From Phycisphaerales bacterium (lineage in GTDB: Bacteria; Planctomycetota; Phycisphaerae; Phycisphaerales; UBA1924), in contig RECY01000023.1 in NCBI GenBank assembly GCA_007693785.1, forward strand, positions 1-64,000: a stretch of 64,000 nt of DNA, read 5' to 3'. Below the pieces are notes generated by a model. It worked only from the letters and a program-made list of their open reading frames with translations. It was not told the origin of the DNA and ran no database searches. Below are positions 17,817 through 25,624 of this stretch, one piece after another. Numbering within the stretch: the first letter of the stretch is position 1; every line of letters begins with the position of its first letter. A program made the position numbers and the translations under genes.

Positions 17817-17887
17817 GACACAACCTCGTCCCACCGGCGTTTCTAGCCCGTGAGCGGGGTTTTGTCAGTTATGTCAGATGTCAGACG
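17817..17887. repeat. ~70-bp imperfect direct repeat, left copy
   Basis: It begins GACACAACCTCGTCCCAC and ends GTCAGATGTCAGACG. By hand alignment with 21542-21610 it shows six mismatches and two single-base gaps over 71 positions. The inside contains CCCG-TGAG-CGGG followed by GTTTTG, a terminator-like element. The two copies are in the same orientation and enclose the three-gene operon at 18182-21233, like attachment-site or target duplications. Confidence 0.7.
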
Positions 17888-18181
17888 CGGCTTCCGCAGC
17901 AAATCAAGCGGCGGTGCAGAGCCCGTGTGGTGGTCAGCGCTTGGTGGGAGCCGCCTCGTGGAACGCGGGGTCCGCGCCCGTCCGGGCTTCACGCGGAGGT
18001 CGAAGTGCTCGCCGAGGGTTCCTCCGATTCGGGTCACGGTGGTCTCCTTGCCGAGGGGCGACAGGCTCTCCCCCCAAGCCCTTCTTTCCGGCGCAGACAC
18101 TGAATCATAGTGCTGATTTAAGATTTCTGTCGTGGCGAGCGCAGGGGATAGGGTGGGCCGCTTACCGAAGTGGCACCAACA

Positions 18182-19126
18182 TCATCCGAACAGAGATGCC
18201 GCGGGCGACGATCCGCTTTGCCCGCCTCGACAAGCAGTGACGATGCTTGACACATCGATTCCTGTTGAACCTGGCGCTAGCGAAAACGCCCCTCGGTCAA
18301 GCAGCGCTTGGTTCCCAGCGGCAGATTCTGGGGGATTGTCGAAGCGGATGGCAAACACAGGAAGCCCTAGGCGGATAGCAGTGGTTCCCGCGTCAAACGT
18401 GCCTCCATCTAATCCCGACTCTACAATCAGCATCGCGCCGGACAGTCCAATGATTGTCCGATTGCGTTGCATCGCTTGGTACTGCGTCCAGCGGGCCGCT
18501 GGCCAGAACTGGGAGACGATCAGGGAGTTCTGAGCTGTCAGGTGGTCTGCTAGTGGAGCCTTTGGTCGAAAGCCGAGAATGCCCTCAGCTAGCACAATCG
18601 TCGTGGTGCCACCTGCCGCGACAACACCCTCATGCGCAGCAAGGTCCACTCCGTTGGCATACCCACTGGTCACGTTTACCCTTGCATTCGCCAACGCGCG
18701 GCAAGCGGTGCTGGTGAGCGTCAGTCCTCTTTCCGATGCGTCTCGTGCCCCAACGCACGCAACTGAAAGGGAGTTCAGGAGCTCCATCGACCCGGCTGCA
18801 AACAGAACCGCGGGAGCATCCTCGCCCAGACGGGTCAGCAGTTGCGCCGGATACTCAGGGTCGGTCGCAGTCAGAAGTGCCACGCCGCGCTCGTCCAGCG
18901 CAGCGTTCACGGTTTCGGCGTCCCGGTTCTCTTTAGGAATTTCCGAGCAAATCTCTTCCTTGAGGGCGAATCGCTTCTGTAGCACTGATGGCTGCAAGCG
19001 AACAACATCCGCGGGCGTTATGCCGACATCGGCCGCGCGGACAAGCAATCGGTGCAGTGTCTTCGGTCCAAGCCCGGATACCTGCATCAATCGGAGAATG
19101 GCCACATTGTCTTCAGGAGTCGTCAT
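18182..19126 (-). CDS. DprA/Smf-like Rossmann protein (ShosA-like)
   Basis: A 314-residue DprA-like protein, third gene of the operon. A helix-hairpin-helix lies at the N-terminus (VSGLGPKTL at 16-24). The DprA Rossmann domain follows: GARDASERG at 126-134, SGYANGVDLAAHEG at 154-167 (DprA consensus SGxAxGID..AH), GGTTTIVLAEGI, and a later LIVSQFWP / MQRNRTIIGLS segment. DprA proteins bind single-stranded DNA. In the ShosTA defence system, as I recall it, a DprA-like protein neutralises a phosphoribosyltransferase toxin. The ATG at 19126 overlaps the stop of the upstream gene (ATGA). It has no clear C-terminal winged helix, unlike classical DprA. It is not next to competence genes, so a transformation role is unlikely. 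Confidence 0.85.
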   Translation of the reverse strand: MTTPEDNVAILRLMQVSGLGPKTLHRLLVRAADVGITPADVVRLQPSVLQKRFALKEEICSEIPKENRDAETVNAALDERGVALLTATDPEYPAQLLTRLGEDAPAVLFAAGSMELLNSLSVACVGARDASERGLTLTSTACRALANARVNVTSGYANGVDLAAHEGVVAAGGTTTIVLAEGILGFRPKAPLADHLTAQNSLIVSQFWPAARWTQYQAMQRNRTIIGLSGAMLIVESGLDGGTFDAGTTAIRLGLPVFAIRFDNPPESAAGNQALLDRGAFSLAPGSTGIDVSSIVTACRGGQSGSSPAASLFG

Positions 19127-20559
19127 CTGAAGCCCCGGTTCTTTACACAGGAAATACCAAGCACACGCCTCGCACCCGAATCTCGCAGCGTCCGAGCCAC
19201 CTCCCAAAGTGTAACTCCCGAGCCGTAGGTATCGTCAACGAGGATTACGTCGTCGCCCGCGATGCTGAGTGCATCTGCGCGAAAGGCCCCCGAAACATTC
19301 GATAGCTTCTCGGCGTGATCGTCGATGTCCTTCATGGGCTTCGTCTCGCGCACCTTGCGGAGCGATCCAGTAGCATCCACCTTCCTGATCAGGGGAGTCA
19401 ATGTAGCGCACAGGTGACGCGGCAGGTCGTACTGCTTGCTCGGGAGGCATGGTACGGCGGCCAGCAGCCGGGCGCTCGAGTAGAGCGGATGCACGCGAAT
19501 GAGTTCCGCTAAACGTGCCGCGAGTGTTGCCACCAAGTCGCGCCTTCCGTGGTACTTTGCTTGGTAAACCATCTCGCCGAGCTCAGAGTTGTGCCACTGG
19601 GCTGTCGCTTCGTCATGGGCCTTGTACCAGTCAAGAGCGAAGTACGCATCGAGGCTGGTTGAGCAGCAAAGCGCGGATTGCATGGCCGTGAGCAACGGCT
19701 CGATACGCTCTCGATCTCGCGCGTGCACTCGTCCTGCGTCGAGCGCCCAGCGGTTCACGTACGGTTTCTCCGTTAGTTCCGTCTGCCCCTGAACAGCCTG
19801 AGGGAATGCCAGTTGAAGGGCATCCTTGTGGCAGGGCTGCCCGCGGAGGATCCACAGCCCCGCACCACGAGACTCAAAGCCATCGAGAAATGATGGGAAA
19901 GATGATTGATGTGCCCGAAATGGCGTGGTTGAACAAAGCCGATAGTATACAAACGAAGGTAGTATGTGACTATTTTCACATAGTTTATTGTTCAGTATGG
20001 CTAGCCGACCCGCGAGCTCCGCGACCCGACCCTGTGCCCGTTCCAATTCGGCAGCAGCCGAATCGACAGTTCGTTTATGCTCAAGATAAAGACGAGTGGC
20101 ATCAAGGGCTCCTGCCGCGTCGCCTCGTCGCAGCAGTTCATGCTGAGTAAGGCCTATAGGTCGATTATGTCCCGTGGGTCCGGTGACAGACAACATCGCC
20201 AACTCTGCGGTTTGCAGTTGCTGAACAGCTTCAGTGTGGTCGTCCTGGGCGCACGATAAGCACAAATTCTGATACTCCACCCACGCCCGCTGAAGCGATG
20301 TTGCTGGCGCAGCCAAGCCCCGCGCAACTTCAAAAAGTGAAGCGGACTCCGGGGCGATGTCTGAACGAATTTCTCCCGTCACGATGGCATGACAGAGCGC
20401 ACCTGCGCCGGAGATCAGACGGCGGCTGTCTGGCGAAAGGCGCTCCAGCGGTACGGCCAGGTCGAACGACCGGTCCCTCCACACCTCAAACATCGTCCGC
20501 CATTCCGGCGATGGGCCGGCGCGGGAGCCTGTCGATTGCGTGGGATCGGGCGGGCTCAT
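19123..20559 (-). CDS. ComF-like phosphoribosyltransferase (ShosT-like)
   Basis: A 478-residue protein. Residues 1-170 are helical with no known domain; ~170-200 could form a coiled coil (DSAAAELERAQGRVAELAGR). The C-terminal ~140 residues resemble ComF phosphoribosyltransferases: YQAKYHGRRDLVATLAARL, LLAAVPCLPSK, an RETKPMKD segment (ComF has R.R.T..Q), then the PRPP loop VILVDDTYGSGVTL with D442 D443. The zinc-finger N-terminus of ComF is absent. Together with the adjacent DprA-like gene this is the domain pair of the ShosTA antiphage toxin-antitoxin system. Start and stop overlap both neighbours by ATGA, so all three proteins should be made together. The centre holds a locally AT-rich stretch near 19940-19995. 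Confidence 0.82.
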   Translation of the reverse strand: MSPPDPTQSTGSRAGPSPEWRTMFEVWRDRSFDLAVPLERLSPDSRRLISGAGALCHAIVTGEIRSDIAPESASLFEVARGLAAPATSLQRAWVEYQNLCLSCAQDDHTEAVQQLQTAELAMLSVTGPTGHNRPIGLTQHELLRRGDAAGALDATRLYLEHKRTVDSAAAELERAQGRVAELAGRLAILNNKLCENSHILPSFVYYRLCSTTPFRAHQSSFPSFLDGFESRGAGLWILRGQPCHKDALQLAFPQAVQGQTELTEKPYVNRWALDAGRVHARDRERIEPLLTAMQSALCCSTSLDAYFALDWYKAHDEATAQWHNSELGEMVYQAKYHGRRDLVATLAARLAELIRVHPLYSSARLLAAVPCLPSKQYDLPRHLCATLTPLIRKVDATGSLRKVRETKPMKDIDDHAEKLSNVSGAFRADALSIAGDDVILVDDTYGSGVTLWEVARTLRDSGARRVLGISCVKNRGFR

Positions 20560-21233
20560 TCCGATGGCCTCGGGGTCGGTGGGTCGAAGACGGTCATGAG
20601 CCCTGCCCGCTTCAGAACGCGAACGACAAGCAAACCCGTAAGGTCATTGACCTGGCGAACCAATTCCATCATCCCCTGGACCATTTCGACCGCTTCGTCC
20701 CCGGTTTTGAGGCTGAACTGGCGCTCAAGGTCGGCAAACCATGCGAGGCGGACCCACTGATAGGCGGTCTCGTCATTTGCGCCGTCGCCGGACGACTCAA
20801 GTATCGGAGGGTCTGATGGAGCTCCGGTGATTCCTCTGATGAATCGCGACGCGACATCGTCATCCCAGTGTGCCCAGTACTTGTCGCGGGCCCGCATCGC
20901 CACCTTGACGTCGCGAGTTGCCGGTTCTGCTGTAATCTGGTCCAGGGTCGCCGCCAGTCCAGCGTCTTCTTCGACCAAGGTACGGGCGATGTATTCGTCG
21001 CTGACGGACCTCTTGATGACCTTGATCGCTTCGCCGCACGCCCCGGCGGCGGCAAACAGAAGGTAGTAGCGGTCGGCCTCTGTTGCTGGTGAATCGTCTT
21101 TCGGTAGACGTGCGAGAGCGCGCAATGCCGATCGCATTGACTCTGCGGCAGTCATCAATCGCAGCGCGAGCACGAGGGCCGGGCGATTGGCCTCGTTCAC
21201 CGCTCCATCCAGCCGGATTCGCTTGATCGCCAT
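20556..21233 (-). CDS. HEPN-like (AbiU2-type) helical protein, candidate RNase toxin
   Basis: First gene of the three-gene operon: 225 residues, almost entirely alpha-helical. The central part resembles AbiU2/HEPN proteins. It contains R116-DKYWA-H122, the Rx4-6H signature of HEPN ribonucleases, followed by WDDD, where many relatives have HxD. Helices rich in Ala/Leu precede it (YYLLFAAAGACGEAIKVIKR). HEPN proteins with this motif usually cleave RNA and act as toxins in abortive infection. The gene's stop overlaps the next ATG (ATGA). I do not recall this gene as a fixed part of ShosTA. The HEPN assignment is from motif and helix pattern only. Confidence 0.7.
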   Translation of the reverse strand: MAIKRIRLDGAVNEANRPALVLALRLMTAAESMRSALRALARLPKDDSPATEADRYYLLFAAAGACGEAIKVIKRSVSDEYIARTLVEEDAGLAATLDQITAEPATRDVKVAMRARDKYWAHWDDDVASRFIRGITGAPSDPPILESSGDGANDETAYQWVRLAWFADLERQFSLKTGDEAVEMVQGMMELVRQVNDLTGLLVVRVLKRAGLMTVFDPPTPRPSE

Positions 21234-21541
21234 ACGGGCTAATCGTATCGGGCTTGGCCACGCCGTCCCTCGGGCGCACTGCGCGGCCTCAGAACGCGCC
21301 CGGATATCTGAAAAAAGTCATTCAATAGTCGCGGCTGTTCTCGCGGGAGTCACATCGGCATGTCCGGCGGGAAGCAACCATGCCGCCGAAGCCGCCAACG
21401 GGACTGGCGGCGATGCCCCGGCACCTTACCGCACTTTGGGGTCGCATCAGTTCTGTCAAGTGTCGGCGGAGGTCAGCGGGAGTGGCATTACGAAGCCCCA
21501 CGACGCTGGCCTCCGGACGGATTTTGTTCTCTCTGGAGCCC

Positions 21542-21610
21542 GACACAACCTCGTCCCACAGGCGTTCCCGGGCCGTGAACGGGGTTTTGTCGTTTGTCAG
21601 ATGTCAGACG
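21542..21610. repeat. ~70-bp imperfect direct repeat, right copy
   Basis: Partner of 17817-17887, same orientation. It includes the last codons and the stop of the abiEii pseudogene (TCA at 21597-21599 on the plus strand) and the downstream terminator-like segment. The 3.7-kb interval therefore looks inserted at the 3' end of abiEii, with the gene end regenerated or duplicated. Similarity stops sharply on the right at about 21610 and fades on the left near 21530. Confidence 0.7.
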
Positions 21611-22374
21611 GGCTGAGCGGCCGGATCTGGTTCCAGAACGCACCGAGGATCTTGAACGCCTCGTCGACGTCCGCGGTCGAGATACCTGCCTCGGTCGCCA
21701 TGGCCGGGAACTCACTCGCCCACGACCGCGGCGGCGGAGCAAGTTCGCTCGGGATCGAGTGACGCCGGCGATGGGTGAACGTCTCCATCACCGCCCGCCG
21801 AACCGCATCGAGATCGAGCGCGCCCCGCTCGATCAGCAGCACCATGTCCACCAGGTCGCGCGAGCGGGTGTTCTCTCGGTCGGTCCACGGGAAGGTGTAG
21901 GCGTGGATCTTCTCTGCGAACTGCTGCGCCTTCGGGATCGCGAGCGCGACGGGCGGCGGGATCTCGGCGAAGGCCAGGAGGTCGTCACCGACAAGATGCT
22001 CGGGGCCATCGAGGACGGCATCGCCGAACCCGACGTCGAGGTGGAACCGGGCGAATTCGCGGCCCGCCACCTTGGCGACCACACTGAATACGCCGCCGCC
22101 TCCGGGCGCGGCGGCCAGTTCGCGCCGGGTCGCCGAGTGTCAGGTCAAGATCGCGTGTGGTCCTAGCCTTCGGGCGGAATCGGAGTTCCATCGCGTACCC
22201 GCCCTTGAGCAGCCATGGCTGGTTCGGCTCGTGGAACAGCCTCGCGAGCAGTCGCTCGATCGCGACCTTCAGCCGAAGCCCATGGATCTGCACGCCCCGT
22301 TGCTGGGCGATGTTGCGAAGGCGGGTCTCAAGCGCCTGCCGGAACGCCGCTGCGTTGGCGTACGAGCGAGTCAT
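21597..22374 (-). pseudogene. abiEii: AbiEii-type nucleotidyltransferase toxin, frameshifted
   Basis: The N-terminal half (from ATG 22374) reads WLLKGGYAMELRFRPKA and TTRDLDLTLGDPA: the GG..A and DxD nucleotidyltransferase motifs of AbiEii/AbiGii toxins. After the GDP codons near 22130 the correct continuation (RELAAAPGGGGVFSVVAKVA, then REFARFHLDVGFGD and the helical end LSPSDI) lies in another frame. A single extra G would explain it. So the toxin is broken, or the read contains an error in a G/C run. It overlaps the abiEi stop by ATGA, as in intact AbiE pairs. Its 3' end is part of the 70-bp direct repeat. Confidence 0.8.
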
Positions 22375-22976
22375 CGATCGCCCACCGATCCGTTCGCACT
22401 ACGCCGTTTATGATCGTAGCCGAGCAGTTCATCGGCGTCGCGCTGCCGGATCAGGCCGCGTTGCACCGCGGCGCCTACGGCGTTCTCGAACTGCTCGGTC
22501 GGCAGTGTGCCCGTCGCCGCAAGGTCCCGCAGTGTCCGGAGTGGCGCTGTTACCGGGAGCGCATCGAACGACTGCGTCTCGTTCCGATCGAGCCTCCCCT
22601 TGTGCAGCACGCAGCCCTGAGGCGGCTGCTTGCGGAAGCCGTGCGGGACCGTCAGGTGGATCGTTGTCGGAATGAACTCCGCCAGATCGTGCAGCACGAG
22701 CGCGGCCTGATGCGAGACGACCGCCCGCGGCTGATCGTCACGGCCCCGGCTCCAGAGCCAGAGCCGGATGAGGTCGTCCTGCTCCGAGAGCGGCAGCGTG
22801 GGGATCCGATAGAGCCCACGCCCAGCCCGCTCAAAGTTGCCGGCAGAGAGGTGGTAGGTCAGATGCGGCGCGTCGTACCCGGCGTCCTCGGCCTGTCGCG
22901 CTGTGAAATAGCCCCCCTGCGAGGCCGCGACCTCGGTCAGGCTACGGAGAGCAGATTTTTGGTCCCGATAACCCAT
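22371..22976 (-). CDS. abiEi: AbiEi-type antitoxin/transcriptional regulator (type IV TA)
   Basis: A 201-residue antitoxin. The N-terminal winged helix-turn-helix is typical of AbiEi (GYFTARQAEDAGYDAPHLTY, then ERAGRGLYRI). The C-terminal domain contains VVSHQAALVLHDLAEFIPTT and the PLRTLRDLA / GLI segments of the family. AbiEi represses its own operon and counteracts the AbiEii toxin without contacting it. The ATG at 22976 is taken; a GTG at 22982 is six bases upstream. A perfect inverted repeat (22983-23003) abuts the start, as expected for autoregulation. The antitoxin is intact while its toxin is frameshifted. Confidence 0.88.
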   Translation of the reverse strand: MGYRDQKSALRSLTEVAASQGGYFTARQAEDAGYDAPHLTYHLSAGNFERAGRGLYRIPTLPLSEQDDLIRLWLWSRGRDDQPRAVVSHQAALVLHDLAEFIPTTIHLTVPHGFRKQPPQGCVLHKGRLDRNETQSFDALPVTAPLRTLRDLAATGTLPTEQFENAVGAAVQRGLIRQRDADELLGYDHKRRSANGSVGDR

Positions 22977-22982
22977 GCGCAC

Positions 22983-23003
22983 ACCTTCAAATCTTTTGAA
23001 GGT
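22983..23003. promoter_or_regulatory. Probable AbiEi autorepression operator
   Basis: ACCTTCAAA-TCT-TTTGAAGGT: perfect 9-bp arms with a 3-bp spacer, ending seven bases before the abiEi ATG. AbiEi proteins are known to bind inverted repeats in their own promoter. Position and symmetry make this the likely operator. Confidence 0.7.
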
Positions 23004-23606
23004 TTATGCAGTCGCGGAGGTCCCGTCAAGCGGGCCATCAGCCCCCAACCCCTCCACCATCGCCAGGATCATCCCCCGTCGCACTGCCTCCGGCAGCCCC
23101 CGCCGGACGTCCTGCTCGCGGACCAGGGCGAACGAGTGGCGTCGTCGGTCGCTCCATTAGTGGACTCGCCGTTTCGGTTCCCGCTCGGTGCGCGGCGTGC
23201 GGGTATCATTTTTTGTGTTACCTGACGGTCGAGTTTTAGGGCCGGTTGCGGTTCGTGATGATTTTGCGCCAACTGACATAAGTATTATTAGAAATAATAA
23301 TTAAATACATATTTGCATAGCGGGTCACGCCTGCTGAGGCCTGAAACTTGGGCTGTGTTGACCATGTGGCCATGCGTAAACGGTACGCCAACGGGAGCGG
23401 CACGCTCGGCGAGTGTATGTGTACTGCAGAACTGCCAAGCGTCCCCTACGAGGACCCGGGTGTCCGTGGAGGAGCTTGCGGGCCCACTCGAACTCCTGGC
23501 GGCTTCGCAGAGTCGGAGCGAGGCACGGGTGCCCAACACGAACGCCGCAGCGAAGCACCGGATGAAGAAGTACACTCTGCATACTCCATAAAATACGGGG
23601 AGCATC
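23004..23606. other. Intergenic region with protein-tail debris
   Basis: About 600 bp. Minus strand 23015-23160 encodes a tail-like segment SFALVREQDVRRGLPEAVRR, GMILAMVEGLGADG that looks like the end of a lost protein I cannot name. An AT-rich stretch at 23276-23312 (many TAA/ATT) follows. The remainder up to the Tat-exported enzyme has no convincing frame. The promoter of the gene at 23607 should lie here but no clear -35/-10 pair is seen. Confidence 0.3.
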
Positions 23607-25262
23607 ATGCAGCGAAGCAGTCAGCAGCCTCTTGGAAACATCAGCCGTCGGCATTTTCTGGGCGGCCTGCTTGGAGCCGGTGCGGCGAGCACGCTGCCGC
23701 CGGGGCTCGCGGCTCGCTCGCTGGCAGGCCTCAGATCTGACGACACGGTGACGGTCTCCATCCTGCACACCACCGATCTGCACGGACGGATTCTGGGGAA
23801 CACGGTGCGAGGGTTCGGAGACAATGTCGGCGGGATGGCGCGATGTGCGACCCAGATCCGGCGCTGGCGGCGCGAAAACCCGAACACGCTGCTGTTCGAC
23901 ATCGGGGACCTCTTACAAGGCACGGATGTCGGCTGGCGAACAGGCGGACGGATCATGACCGACTGTCTGAATGCGCTGAACTACGACGCGTGGTCGATCG
24001 GTAATCATGAGTTCGACTGGGGTCTTGAGCCCCTGCACGATGCGCTCATCCACAGCCACGCTCCTGTGATCGGGACAAACATCCTGCTTGAAGGCAGGCG
24101 TCCTGAAGACTTTGACCAGGGGGGCCACCCGCTCTCGAACATCCGTCCGTGGAAAGTGTTCACGGTGGGCGGCATGCGTATCGGGGTGCTCGGGTTCAGC
24201 ACGCCCGGGATGCCCTACTGGTTCCCGCCGTCTTTCCACGAGGGCATGAGCTTCGAGGACTGCGCGGACCCAGCCAAGCGGGGAGAAGCCGCGCTGCGTG
24301 CGATGGGGATCGACGCGCTGGTGCTGCTGGGGCACATGGGGCTGAGGCCGGACGGCGATAATCAGTCGAACCAGGTTCGATCGGTGATGCAGGCTTGCCC
24401 GAGTGCGGCGGCATACATCGGCGCGCACAGCCACCGCCTGCACGACGCCGACAAGGTCGGCGATGTGATCTACACCCAAGCCAATTTCTGGGGCTCGCAC
24501 CTCGGCCGGCTCAATCTGGTCTTTGATCGCCACAGCCGCAAGCTCATCGCGCGTGAAACCGAGATGGCGTTCATGTCTCCCGAAACCGCGCCGGACCCGA
24601 TCATCATGGATCTCTGCCGTGATCGTCTAGACGAATCCGAGCGTGCCCTTGCGCAACCCGTCGGGCGCCTCGCAAGCACGCTGAGCGTCGAGAGCGAGCC
24701 CGGCCGACCGAGCCAAGTCGAGCGATTGATCGCCGCCGCGATCATGGCGGGCATGCGCCAACGCCAGACGCGTGTCGACGGCGTGATCCACGGCCAGTTC
24801 ATGCGGCAAGACTTCCGCGCCGGCACAAAAACAGTCGCGGACATGTGGCCGGTCATTCCCTTTGAGAACTTCACCATGACAGCGGATCTCACGCCCGGGC
24901 AGATCCGCCTGATCATGGAAGAGTGCTACAACAGCTCGCCTCGGAACCTGATGGGCATGCACGCAGAGGTGAGCAAGGATAGCGAGCGGTGGACCGTTGA
25001 TCGGATTCTGGACCGCGACGACGCACCAGCGGATCCGACACGGCGCTACCGGATCGCGCTCAACACTTGGGACGCCCAATCCGGCGGCGGCCGACTGATG
25101 CGTCTCCGCCAGATCCTGAGCGAGCCGGAAAGCAATCGCACGGTTCACGCCGTGCAGACGCGGCAGTCCCTGATCGAGTACTTCATGGAACAGCAGATCA
25201 TTGACAGCACGCACCTTGCAAGCACCCATTATCGCCGCATCCTCCCTGGGCTAATCGCTTAA
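23607..25262 (+). CDS. Tat-exported metallophosphatase / 5'-nucleotidase family protein
   Basis: A 551-residue periplasmic or surface enzyme of the UshA/SoxB-like family. The N-terminus carries a twin-arginine signal, SRRHFLGG at 13-20 followed by a hydrophobic GLLGAGAAS stretch. The calcineurin-like domain shows DLHG near 57-60, GDLLQG, GNHEFDWG, LGHMG and GAHSHRLHD, the metal ligands of two-metal phosphoesterases. The C-terminal nucleotidase domain (about 350-520) includes VIPFENFTMTADLTPGQIR. It probably hydrolyses nucleotides or other phosphoesters for phosphate scavenging; specificity cannot be read. AAATACGGGGAG precedes the ATG as a ribosome site. No co-transcribed neighbour. Confidence 0.9.
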   Translation: MQRSSQQPLGNISRRHFLGGLLGAGAASTLPPGLAARSLAGLRSDDTVTVSILHTTDLHGRILGNTVRGFGDNVGGMARCATQIRRWRRENPNTLLFDIGDLLQGTDVGWRTGGRIMTDCLNALNYDAWSIGNHEFDWGLEPLHDALIHSHAPVIGTNILLEGRRPEDFDQGGHPLSNIRPWKVFTVGGMRIGVLGFSTPGMPYWFPPSFHEGMSFEDCADPAKRGEAALRAMGIDALVLLGHMGLRPDGDNQSNQVRSVMQACPSAAAYIGAHSHRLHDADKVGDVIYTQANFWGSHLGRLNLVFDRHSRKLIARETEMAFMSPETAPDPIIMDLCRDRLDESERALAQPVGRLASTLSVESEPGRPSQVERLIAAAIMAGMRQRQTRVDGVIHGQFMRQDFRAGTKTVADMWPVIPFENFTMTADLTPGQIRLIMEECYNSSPRNLMGMHAEVSKDSERWTVDRILDRDDAPADPTRRYRIALNTWDAQSGGGRLMRLRQILSEPESNRTVHAVQTRQSLIEYFMEQQIIDSTHLASTHYRRILPGLIA

Positions 25263-25624
25263 AAGAAAGATTCGGAACTGGGCTCAGGAAGCCGGATCGT
25301 TTCAAGATGCCTCCCCAAGGGCGAGTTGAGCGCGAACCCGTCCTGCGATCGCGGCCTGAAGAAGCACGCGACGCATATCGCGGCGCGGGTGCTCCACGAC
25401 GCGGTAGCGGCAAAGCACTGCGTGAACGAAACGCCCGCATGCTTGAACGCGAGCACGATGCGCGGCTCGCTGCACACAACCATTTCTTAATGACCCGCCC
25501 CTCCACTTGGTCCGCGTCGCTGGAGATTTACAGATGCCGATTCCACCAAAGACCAGGCCCCGCGGGAACCTTTGCAGGTGTGCCGCGGGGCCCGAGAGGG
25601 ATGGGTCTACGTTGTATTACGCGA
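25263..25624. other. Intergenic region between convergent genes
   Basis: About 360 bp between the nucleotidase and the PEP-CTERM gene. No frame has a recognisable product; none has a plausible start with coding character. No strong terminator hairpin was noticed. Confidence 0.3.

Noticed and set aside
18182-19126. Classical DprA for natural transformation
   Set aside because: No C-terminal winged helix is evident and it is locked by ATGA overlaps to a PRTase and a HEPN-like gene, which fits a defence context better.
22100-22150. Programmed ribosomal frameshift in abiEii
   Set aside because: No slippery heptamer or downstream structure was seen; a mutation or read error is simpler.
23288-23608. 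106-codon minus frame before the nucleotidase gene
   Set aside because: Composition looks random and it would occupy the promoter of the gene at 23607.
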